The notes beneath the pieces were generated by a model. It was not told where the DNA came from, did not search any database, and was given only the letters and a program-made list of their open reading frames with translations. 57,609 nucleotides of DNA. Source: JACRIM01 sp038042195 (lineage in GTDB: Bacteria > Planctomycetota > Phycisphaerae > UBA1845 > UTPLA1). This document shows positions 1-10,359 of the stretch, in pieces (position 1 is the first letter of the stretch; each line of letters opens with the position of its first letter). A program made the position numbers and the translations under genes. Location: contig JBBTET010000047.1 in assembly GCA_038042195.1 (NCBI GenBank), positions 1-57,609 on the forward strand, in the 5' to 3' direction.

Positions 1-2
1 TC

Positions 3-2824
<2,822 letters not shown>

Positions 2825-2828
<4 letters not shown>

Positions 2829-3919
2829 GCACGCGTCGTTGTTATCTTGGACTCGAAGACGGCACGGTGTTTACCGGTCGAGGTTTCGGCGCGCACGGGA
2901 CGACCGTGGGGGAAGTCGTCTTTAACACGGCCATGTGCGGCTATCAGGAGATTCTGACCGATCCGTCCTACTGCGGACAGATCGTGACCATGACCGCGCC
3001 GCTGATTGGGAATTACGGCATCAATCCAGAGGACTTGGAATCGTCGGGACAGCATCTGTCGGGCTTCGTCGTGAAGGAACTGTCGCGTCGCGTGAGCAAT
3101 CATCGTGCGAGTGGCGACCTGGACGGCTATCTGCGACAGGCGAATGTCATCGGGTTATCCGGGATTGATACGCGAAGCGTCACCAAGCGGCTGCGCGAGC
3201 GGGGCGCCCTGCGCGGCGTCATCAGCACGGAGATTTCGGATCCGATGCAACTCGTCGCTCGAGCAAAGGCATCCCCGGAGATGAGCGGGCAGAACCTGGT
3301 GGAGAAGGTGAAGCCGACGACCGAGCGCGTGTATCAACCGAGTACTGCCCCACAAACGCTGCACGTTGTGGCCATCGATTGCGGCATCAAGGAAAACATC
3401 ATCCGCCATTTGACCGACCGAGGATGCAGTGTGCGCGTGGTGCCCTCGGGGACCAGTGCCGACGCGATTCTATCGAGCAAGCCCGACGGTGTACTGGCGG
3501 GCAACGGCCCCGGCGACCCGGCTGCGGTGACGGATACCATTGAGGCGATGCGCTCGATGATCGGTCGCGTGCCGATCTTCGGGATCTGCCTCGGCCATCA
3601 ACTCTTGTCCCTCGCACTGGGGGCGAAGACATACAAACTCAAGTTCGGCCATCACGGGGCGAATCACCCGGTGCTGAACACGGCCACCGGCCGCGTGGAG
3701 ATCACCAGCCAGAATCACGGCTTCGCGGTGGATGTGCCGAGCCTCGAAGCCGTCGGCGGTCGCGTGACGCATGTGAATCTGTACGACCAAAGCCTCGAAG
3801 GCTTCGCCCATCCCGACCGGCGCGTGTTCGCCGTGCAATACCACCCCGAGGCCGCGCCGGGGCCGCATGATTCGGGGTATCTGTTTCAGCAGTTTGTTGA
3901 CTTGATGCGCGGGGAGTGA
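2825..3919 (+). CDS. carA: Carbamoyl-phosphate synthase small (glutaminase) subunit
   Basis: A 364-residue class I glutamine amidotransferase that supplies ammonia to CarB. The N-terminal small-subunit domain is clear (LGLEDGTVFTGRGFGA, NTAMCGYQEILTDPSY, LSGIDTRSVTKRLRERG). The C-terminal glutaminase carries the nucleophile Cys in FGICLGHQ, the oxyanion region NGPGDP, and the His/Glu pair in VQYHPEA. The ATG at 2825 overlaps the carB stop by 4 bp (ATGA), with a GGCGGGG stretch just upstream as ribosome-binding site, so translation is probably coupled. An upstream extension of the frame into carB is only a shadow. The gene is convergent with the aminopeptidase gene, leaving 22 bp that hold a small palindrome at 3923-3935. 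Confidence 0.97.
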
Positions 3920-3941
3920 GGCCTACGATTCGTAGATGAGA

Positions 3942-6518
3942 TCATTCCACTCCTGGCTCCGCCGCGTCCCGGGCTTCGATTGTCTGAATCCGATCCTTGA
4001 GTGATTCGTTCTCTGTCTCCAGCTTGCCGAGGCGCGTGCGCAGGTCGCCGAGTTTGTCGTCGCCGATGCCGCCGTCGCGGATTTTCTTGGCGACGCGCAT
4101 CGCGGTGGACTTGGCGCGCGGGCCGCCGGTCTTGCCGAGGCGTTCCACGTCGTCGAGGGCGGGCCGGGCCTTGGGGCCGAGCTTTTCGAGGGCCATGAGC
4201 GCGGAGATTTGCAATCGCCGCGGCCCTTTCTTCAGGCACTTTGCCAGCGCTTCGACGGCCTTCTTCTCGTGGTCCTTGCCGACATCTTCACGGTCGAGCA
4301 CATCCGCGAGGGCTTGCACGGCCGAGCTGCGACATTGCGACGGCTTGCCAGTGGCGGACCAATCCATCAGCAGGTCGAGCGATTCCTTGTCGCCCTCCTT
4401 GCCGATGGCGCGGAGCACCGAGCGACGGATGATCTCGTTGTCCGACTCGCGCGGCATCAGCGTCTTCAGCAAGTCAATCGACTCGCTGCCCTTGACGCCC
4501 GCATAGGCCTCGATGGCAGCGGCCTCGACGCGGTAACTGCGGTCGCCCTTTTTCACGACGGCGAGCAAGGCATCTTCGACGGCCTTTTCATCCTCGAACT
4601 TGCCCAGCGCCTCGACGACGGCGGCACGGGTCTTGTGATTCTCCACGTTCAGCGCGGCCAGCAGCGCATCGCGCGCCACGTCGCCTTGCAACTCGCCGAG
4701 TTGCTCCGCGATTACTTGCTGCACGGCCCAGAACTTCTCGGTCATTAGCTGATCCGCAAGCAGCTTCTTATCTTGTTGGGAGCGGCCCTTGCCAAAGTGT
4801 TTTGCGGCGCGAATCCGCGCCACGGGGTTCGGATCGATCTTCAGCATCTGCTCCCAACAGTCGCGCGGCATTTCCAGCGAAAGGTCCATCAACACGGCGT
4901 TCTCTGGATCGGGTCGGAACATGATCGGGCGTGCCGCGATGGGGATGTAGAACGTCTCGCTCTTGGTGGTGATCTCGCGCGTCAATCGAACGGGCACGCC
5001 GCCCTGCTCCGGGATGAACTCCATGAGCAGCGGAAAGGCGAACGCGTCGTCTTTCTGCGTCTGTTGCACGCGAACCTTGGCCAGCTTGTCGTTGTCCTGC
5101 CACTCATACTCAATGGTCACGACCGGCGCTCCGGAGCGCTCCGTCCAATCGTAGAAGAATCGCTCAAACGCGCGACCGGTGACATCCTCGATGACGCGCC
5201 GCAGGTCCGACGTCTCGACGGTCTGATACGCGTAGCGCGTGGCATACTCCTTCAGCACCTTCCAGTACAACTCATCGCCCAGTCGGCGGCGAATCATGTG
5301 CAGCACCCACGCTCCTTTGGGATAGGCGCGGGAGTCGAATTGCTCGTCGGGGTCTTCGTATCGCCGATAGACAATCGGCTTGTCTTTGCCGCCGTCGAGG
5401 GCGGCGCGGGCCTTTCGCATCATGTTGCAGGCGAACTCCTCCGCCCCGAGGTCGTGTTCATCCCAGAGGGCCTCGAAATAGCTGGCGAAGCCTTCGTTCA
5501 GCCAGAGGTGTGCCCAATCCTTGCAGGTGACGAGGTCGCCCCACCATTGATGGGCCAGTTCATGGGCGACGAGGTTGTCGCTATCGTCGTCGAGATGGGC
5601 GCGGTCGTCGTGCAGCGTGCCTTCAGTCAGCGTCGTCGCGCTGGTGTTTTCCATGCCCCCGCCGAAGTTGTAGCAGCAGACCTGGTCGTACTTGTCCCAG
5701 GGATATTCAACGCCGATCTTGGTACTGAAGAACTCCAGCATCTTCGTGGTGTCGGCGAAGGAGTTGTCGATCTGATCCTTGAATTTCTCGCGGACGTGGT
5801 AGCTGATCGGCTTGCCGCGCCACTGTTCGGTCTTGGTGACATACTCCCCAACGACGAGCGTCATCAGATAGGAGACATGCGGCTTATCCTGGAGCCAGTG
5901 ATAGGTCGCCGTGCCGTCGGGGTTGTCGGACTTCTTCAAGAGGCGACCGTTACTAATCGCCATGTTAGGCTTGTCGACGGTACAGACGATCTCCGTGGTC
6001 TGCCGCTCATTGGGATGATCGAAGCAGGGAACCCAGTAGCGATTGGTCACCGACTCGCCCTGCGACCAGACGACGTACGGAGCCTCGGGGTCTTCCTTGT
6101 TCGGCGCGAAAAATGAAAGCCCCGACACAGGGTCGGTCACCTTGTACTCAATTTGCACACGGGATTTCTCGCCGGGCTTGAGGGTGGCGGGCAGGGTAAT
6201 GGTGATGGTCTTGCCGTCGTTCACGAACTTGACGGGCGTGGCCGTCTCATTGCCCGGACCGAGGAGTTTCACTTCGCTGACGTCGAAGTCCACTGCGTTG
6301 AGCGTGATGGTCTCCGCGTCGCGCAACGCGGTGAGATCAAGGGTCGCCGCGCCGCCGGCGGTCTTCTTTTTCAGGTCGACGCGCAGGTCGAGCTTCAGAT
6401 GCGTCAGATCGAGCGGCCGATCCGCCGGGAAGTGCGGATCGGACTGGGCGACGACGCAGGGGGCGTTCAGCGCGAAAGCGGCGAGGAGGACAGTATGTCG
6501 TAATGACCATCGAAGCAT
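3942..6518 (-). CDS. Secreted M1-family zinc aminopeptidase with C-terminal HEAT-like repeats
   Basis: This 858-residue protein starts with a signal peptide (basic MLRWSLRHT, hydrophobic VLLAAFALNAPCVVA), so it acts outside the cytoplasm. Residues ~35-440 form the M1 fold: exopeptidase motif GGGMENTSA (287-295), zinc motif HELAH (319-323) and the third ligand Glu in NEGFASYFE (~342). The family removes N-terminal residues from peptides. Residues ~560-820 are alpha-helical and read as HEAT-type repeats (for example ALLAVVKKGDRSYRVEAAAI, ALMALEKLGPKARPALDDV). The last ~40 residues (LRTRLGKLETENESLKDRI) form a short heptad coiled coil, so it may oligomerise. A ribosome-binding site (AAAGGTG) precedes the ATG. 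The signal peptide predicts export; the substrate is unknown. Confidence 0.93.
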   Translation of the reverse strand: MLRWSLRHTVLLAAFALNAPCVVAQSDPHFPADRPLDLTHLKLDLRVDLKKKTAGGAATLDLTALRDAETITLNAVDFDVSEVKLLGPGNETATPVKFVNDGKTITITLPATLKPGEKSRVQIEYKVTDPVSGLSFFAPNKEDPEAPYVVWSQGESVTNRYWVPCFDHPNERQTTEIVCTVDKPNMAISNGRLLKKSDNPDGTATYHWLQDKPHVSYLMTLVVGEYVTKTEQWRGKPISYHVREKFKDQIDNSFADTTKMLEFFSTKIGVEYPWDKYDQVCCYNFGGGMENTSATTLTEGTLHDDRAHLDDDSDNLVAHELAHQWWGDLVTCKDWAHLWLNEGFASYFEALWDEHDLGAEEFACNMMRKARAALDGGKDKPIVYRRYEDPDEQFDSRAYPKGAWVLHMIRRRLGDELYWKVLKEYATRYAYQTVETSDLRRVIEDVTGRAFERFFYDWTERSGAPVVTIEYEWQDNDKLAKVRVQQTQKDDAFAFPLLMEFIPEQGGVPVRLTREITTKSETFYIPIAARPIMFRPDPENAVLMDLSLEMPRDCWEQMLKIDPNPVARIRAAKHFGKGRSQQDKKLLADQLMTEKFWAVQQVIAEQLGELQGDVARDALLAALNVENHKTRAAVVEALGKFEDEKAVEDALLAVVKKGDRSYRVEAAAIEAYAGVKGSESIDLLKTLMPRESDNEIIRRSVLRAIGKEGDKESLDLLMDWSATGKPSQCRSSAVQALADVLDREDVGKDHEKKAVEALAKCLKKGPRRLQISALMALEKLGPKARPALDDVERLGKTGGPRAKSTAMRVAKKIRDGGIGDDKLGDLRTRLGKLETENESLKDRIQTIEARDAAEPGVE

Positions 6519-6548
6519 GAAACACCTTTCGAGAATAAAACAAGGAAT

Positions 6549-7112
6549 CTAGGGAGGAATCAAACCCAGTTGGCCTGCGACCCCTTGCAATGCCGTGATG
6601 CAGTTCTTGATGTGCTCGTCGAGCGACAGGCCGAGCAACTCGGCACCAGTGGTGATGTCCTCGCGCTTCACCGCGGCGGCGAAGGAGGAAGTCTTCATCT
6701 TCTTCTTGATCGACGACGGCTCCATGCCCTCAAGTCGGGTCGGGCGCACGAGAGCAGCGGCAACAATAAAGCCACAGAGCTCATCAACCGCGAACAGTGC
6801 CTTGCGAATGGGCCGATCGCGTGGGTACTCGTCGAGATTCCACTCAGCATGAGAGAGAATTGCCCCCACGATCTCCTCGTCAACGCCCCGCTCACGAAGA
6901 ATCTTCGCACCCTCCCGCGTGTGATCGGGTGCCGTGGGGAAACGCTCATAGTCGAAGTCGTGCAAGAGTCCCGTCAACCCCCACTGCTCGACGTCGCCGC
7001 CCACCAGCCCCGCGTGGTGCCGCATGGCCTCCTCGACCGCCAGCATGTGCTTGCGAAGCGAGTCGGAGTTGACGAATTCGCAAAGGATATTCCACCCATC
7101 GTCCCGATTCAT
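6549..7112 (-). CDS. HD-domain hydrolase-like protein
   Basis: A 187-residue cytoplasmic protein of the small HDIG-type group. The metal-binding pattern is visible: H in LRKHMLAVEEAM, the HD pair in GLLHDFDYE, and a later H in ILSHAEWN, with D in FAVDELCGF. Proteins of this length are usually annotated as predicted HD-superfamily hydrolases; members act on nucleotides or phosphate esters, but the substrate cannot be read from the sequence. There is no good Shine-Dalgarno sequence. Instead TATCAT ends 7 nt before the ATG, suggesting a leaderless transcript. It follows the TonB receptor gene on the same strand, separated by a region rich in inverted repeats, so it is probably transcribed on its own. 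Confidence 0.85.
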   Translation of the reverse strand: MNRDDGWNILCEFVNSDSLRKHMLAVEEAMRHHAGLVGGDVEQWGLTGLLHDFDYERFPTAPDHTREGAKILRERGVDEEIVGAILSHAEWNLDEYPRDRPIRKALFAVDELCGFIVAAALVRPTRLEGMEPSSIKKKMKTSSFAAAVKREDITTGAELLGLSLDEHIKNCITALQGVAGQLGLIPP

Positions 7113-7119
7113 CTTTGAT

Positions 7120-7125
7120 ATGATA
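7120..7125 (-). promoter_or_regulatory. Putative -10 element of a leaderless promoter
   Basis: On the minus strand TATCAT is followed by 7 nt (atcaaag) and then the ATG of the HD-domain gene. With the usual -10 to +1 distance the transcript would begin at or next to the start codon. No convincing -35 box was found, and there is no ribosome-binding site to compete with this reading. Confidence 0.4.
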
Positions 7126-7127
7126 GT

Positions 7128-7200
7128 CGAGGTCCGGTGTTTCAGGGAGTCACTGGTGAAAAACAGTGGTCCTGACTATTCAAACGTAAACCGGACCTCG
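7128..7200 (-). terminator. Nested inverted repeats after the TonB receptor gene (possible terminator)
   Basis: An 11-nt perfect inverted repeat (cgaggtccggt at 7128-7138, accggacctcg at 7190-7200) encloses an inner hairpin (tcagg 7142-7146 with cctga 7171-7175, and cactg 7151-7155 with cagtg 7164-7168). The inner hairpin starts directly after the TAG stop (7178-7176) of the receptor gene. The outer right arm lies inside its last codons. There is no T tract, so this would be an atypical terminator or an RNA-stabilising structure. Confidence 0.5.
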
Positions 7201-9197
7201 GCGAAAATCATGCGTGGAACTTCCGTCGACGCAAGGAAAATGGTGCTGCCTTCGTCGTGTTGGGAGTCGAGCAGGTTCCGTACACCGACGGCCAGCGAGC
7301 CGTGTTTTTTCCAGAATTCATACTCCGCGCCCATGTCCCAGCGGAAATAGGGATCGATCTGGCGCGTGAAAAAAGGAAATTCCGGATTTGGAGCCTGAAC
7401 AGCATCCACATAATACAGGTGGCTGGACAGGTGCAGATCATCGGTGAGGTTGTAACGCGTCCCCAGCATGAATTTGTGCGCGGGGATCGAGAGCAAATCC
7501 TTATCCTGATAGAGGACGTCGGATCTCCAGTTCATGCCTTCGTAGGTGTAGTGGCCCAGCAGCATCCAACGCTCCGTGACTTTGTACCTGGCATCAAATT
7601 CTACGCCGTGTGTCGATGCCGCGGCGGTATTGTCATATCTGAAGTTGAGAAGTCCCGGTGGGCCAAAACGCGGGGTGAGGGTGGTGATGTCGCTGTATTC
7701 ATGCCAAAAGAGATTGACACTGGTGTTGAGTCGATTCTGCAAGAACCGCTGGCGATAGCCAAGTTCATAGGCGATGAGGGTCTCGGCATTGACGTTGCGA
7801 TCCGCTGATACGATGGCCGCGCCATTGAGCAAAGGAAAATTGAGGGTGCGCGCACCAACGGCGGGCATGTGAAACGCCCGCGAAACCGCTCCCCATACAG
7901 TCTTATCATCCGCGATATCGAATGAAAGCGCGGCGCGAGCGCTGGGTTGGAATCCGCCATAGTTTTCGTAGTCAATGCGCCCACCAAGATTCAATCTCCA
8001 CTTCGGTGCGAAACGCCACTCATCCTGCACGTAAAGACCGAGGATATTGGTTGCAATAAATTGTTCCTGGAGCAACATGGGATCCGCGTTGGAACTGTCC
8101 AGCAGGTCCGTGCGACTGTCGATCCCCCAGCGCAATTGGTGATTCTCAGCCGGGCTAAAGGTATGGCCGAATTGGAGTGCGAGTTGCTGATAGCGATAGT
8201 CCACGGTCTTGAGGCCGGGGCTTAATTGGAAATCGTTTACATAGCCCGTGAGATCGAAATAGTTGTCATCCGACACTTTATGAGTCCATTTGCTCATGAC
8301 ATGATTGGCTTGGGAGCCGGAGTTACGGTTAGTATTAAATCCTCCGAGTGGCGGTCGTGGAAATCCGCCATCCAGCAGGCCGCTTCCCGCGCTCGTTTTG
8401 ATTGTATCCTTGGGGGATGCCTCATAGATGGCGTGAACGTCCATTCGTCCATTCTTGAAGTCATCGTCGGCCGTACCGAATATCGTTCGCTGCCGCTTGA
8501 AACCATCGCCCCCTTCATATTCGCCGGACACTCGAAGCCGGAGGTTCCCCTCCTCAACAGCTGCGCTGAGATGCTGCTTAAACCAGCCGCGTGACCCTCC
8601 TCCGCTGGTGATGACCACCCCTTTTTGATCGCGTGGGTCTTTTGTGATGATATTGATCACACCGTTCATCGCGTTGGCGCCCCACGTCACACCGCCGGGA
8701 CCTCGAATGACCTCAATGCGTTCGATATCTTCCAGTTGAATGGGCCAACTTCCCCAGACCGTTCCTCCAAAGAGAGAGTCAAATATCTGGCGGCCATCAA
8801 TCAAGACCAGCGTCTGGTTGCTTAAGAGGCCGTGCAGGCCGCGGGGGCTTACAGCGGCTTGACCAAACGTGAGTTCAGCCACATCCACACCGGGAACGAG
8901 GCGAAGCGCGTCAGGGATGGTACGCGCGCCAGAGCGCCGGATATCTTCGTGATTGACGACGCTTATGGCAAAGGGCACTTCATTGAGCTGTTCTATACGA
9001 CGGCTTGCAGTCACGACCTGTGGAATCTCAAGATCAAGCAGTTCCACGTCTCCCCGGTCCTCTCCAATCTTCGGCTCGCTTGAATGTTTCGCTGGATCAA
9101 GCGGTTCATTGCCGGTATTCGCCAACTCCTGCATGGGCGACTGCGCTGGTAAGGCGGCCGAAGCGAGTAATACAATGACCGAGGGCAAGCACTTCAT
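7176..9197 (-). CDS. TonB-dependent outer-membrane receptor
   Basis: A 673-residue protein with a signal peptide (MKCLPSVIVLLASAALPAQS), a TonB-box-like stretch (DVELLDLEIPQVVTASRR), a plug domain (~55-180: PFAISVVNHEDIRRSGA, TIPDALRLVPGV, LIDGRQIFD, IERIEVIRGPGGVTWGANA, GVINIITK) and a beta-barrel to the end. It closes with alternating residues and a terminal aromatic pattern (MIFAEVRFTFE), typical of outer-membrane insertion. It imports a bulky ligand (siderophore, vitamin or oligosaccharide; not readable here) using TonB energy. The start codon overlaps the stop of the binding-protein gene upstream (9194-9197), so the two are co-transcribed and probably act on the same ligand. Confidence 0.92.
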   Translation of the reverse strand: MKCLPSVIVLLASAALPAQSPMQELANTGNEPLDPAKHSSEPKIGEDRGDVELLDLEIPQVVTASRRIEQLNEVPFAISVVNHEDIRRSGARTIPDALRLVPGVDVAELTFGQAAVSPRGLHGLLSNQTLVLIDGRQIFDSLFGGTVWGSWPIQLEDIERIEVIRGPGGVTWGANAMNGVINIITKDPRDQKGVVITSGGGSRGWFKQHLSAAVEEGNLRLRVSGEYEGGDGFKRQRTIFGTADDDFKNGRMDVHAIYEASPKDTIKTSAGSGLLDGGFPRPPLGGFNTNRNSGSQANHVMSKWTHKVSDDNYFDLTGYVNDFQLSPGLKTVDYRYQQLALQFGHTFSPAENHQLRWGIDSRTDLLDSSNADPMLLQEQFIATNILGLYVQDEWRFAPKWRLNLGGRIDYENYGGFQPSARAALSFDIADDKTVWGAVSRAFHMPAVGARTLNFPLLNGAAIVSADRNVNAETLIAYELGYRQRFLQNRLNTSVNLFWHEYSDITTLTPRFGPPGLLNFRYDNTAAASTHGVEFDARYKVTERWMLLGHYTYEGMNWRSDVLYQDKDLLSIPAHKFMLGTRYNLTDDLHLSSHLYYVDAVQAPNPEFPFFTRQIDPYFRWDMGAEYEFWKKHGSLAVGVRNLLDSQHDEGSTIFLASTEVPRMIFAEVRFTFE

Positions 9198-10165
9198 GGG
9201 ACTTCTCCAAATCTTACATTCAGTGTGGATAGAACATCAGCCGGTAGCGTGATGCCGATCAACTCTGCTGTTCGAATGTTTACGGCCCGGGAAGCGGTAT
9301 GAGGGTATTCGACGCCGTGCAATCCTTGCGACGGTTTGTCCTTGAGCTCGACGATCAGGTCGGCTGTTTGTCGGCCGACATCACGGTTGTTGGCGTAGAG
9401 ACTGCTGATGGCTCCGGCTTTGGCGATTTTCTGGGAAAAGCCCCAAACGGGTTTCTTGGTACGGATGCCCCAGAGCAGGAGTCGTTGGATATTGGGTCCG
9501 TTGAAGACCCGGGCATCCGGGATCATGAGGACGCCATCGCTTTGGGCGGAGCTAAGCTCATTGACGGCATTTGCAAAATCGTCTGAAACGGCATGAATGG
9601 GCTGAATGTGCAAATGCACCTTGGCCGCAGCACGTACGAATTCAGCGACGGTTCTCTGGGTGCGATCGCTATGCAGGATACAGATATTTGATACGGATGG
9701 ATGCGTGAGCTTGATCCATTTCATCCAGTCGTCAGGATTGATGTCACTGGTGACACCGATGGGTTCCGGGCTTGGTCCAGCAAAGACGTCCTTCGCGTTT
9801 GGAATCATGAGGAAGACGATTGGCACCGAGGGGAAAGACTTGGCGGCCCATGCATAGACATCAGAGCCGGTGGCGGCGATCCAGTCCGGAGCGGCGTGAC
9901 TAATCATACGTAACGATTCGGTTCGGGCCTGCGCGCCGGCATCGTCTGAGATGTTTACCACGATGCAATCGAACCCCTTGCTTTCAAGTGATTCGCGTAG
10001 GGCTTCAGCGGCTTCCTTGAAGCTCTCTTGAGAACCGCTGCAAACGACGACCCGAGGTTTCTCGGCTCGTGAGAATCCGGCCTGCGGCACCACACCGACA
10101 AGAAGGCCAATCCCAAGGAGGAGAATCGCCGATTTGGACAATGGACCGTGATCCTTTCGTCTCAA
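9194..10165 (-). CDS. ABC-type uncharacterised substrate-binding protein (ABC_sub_bind-like)
   Basis: This 323-residue protein has a Sec-type signal (SKSAILLLGIGLLVGVVPQAGFS) and the two-lobed periplasmic-binding layout of the ABC_sub_bind/COG2984 group: RVVVCSGSQESFKEAAEAL, ALRESLESKGFDCIVVNISD, TESLRMISHAAPDWIAATGS, KSFPSVPIVFLMIPNAKDV, GVLMIPDARVFN, and RTKKPVWGFSQKIAKAGAIS. No ABC permease or ATPase gene is nearby, so it may act as a sensor or ligand carrier with the receptor and the divergent kinase. The frame opens with TTG at 10165. An internal TTG at 10141, preceded by AAAGGA, is an alternative start that still gives a full signal peptide. It overlaps the receptor gene by 4 bp. Confidence 0.8.
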   Translation of the reverse strand: MRRKDHGPLSKSAILLLGIGLLVGVVPQAGFSRAEKPRVVVCSGSQESFKEAAEALRESLESKGFDCIVVNISDDAGAQARTESLRMISHAAPDWIAATGSDVYAWAAKSFPSVPIVFLMIPNAKDVFAGPSPEPIGVTSDINPDDWMKWIKLTHPSVSNICILHSDRTQRTVAEFVRAAAKVHLHIQPIHAVSDDFANAVNELSSAQSDGVLMIPDARVFNGPNIQRLLLWGIRTKKPVWGFSQKIAKAGAISSLYANNRDVGRQTADLIVELKDKPSQGLHGVEYPHTASRAVNIRTAELIGITLPADVLSTLNVRFGEVP

Positions 10166-10359
10166 AAAGACTAAAAAACTGGTCGTAGTGATCCAACATG
10201 ATGTGGAGTTGGGTGTTTTCTGTCAACTGATTATTGGACCAGAGGGTTTTCCATGAATTGGGGTGCAATCTGGTGGATTCGACCTTTTTCCACATGAGAG
10301 ACAGGCCGATGACCGTTTGCACGCGAAATGAGTCAAAAGACAGCCCCAGTGAGAATCGA

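Noticed and set aside
4773..6116. 447-codon open frame antisense to the M1 aminopeptidase gene
   Set aside because: No motif or ribosome-binding site, and the coding strand is fixed by the HELAH and GGGMEN motifs.
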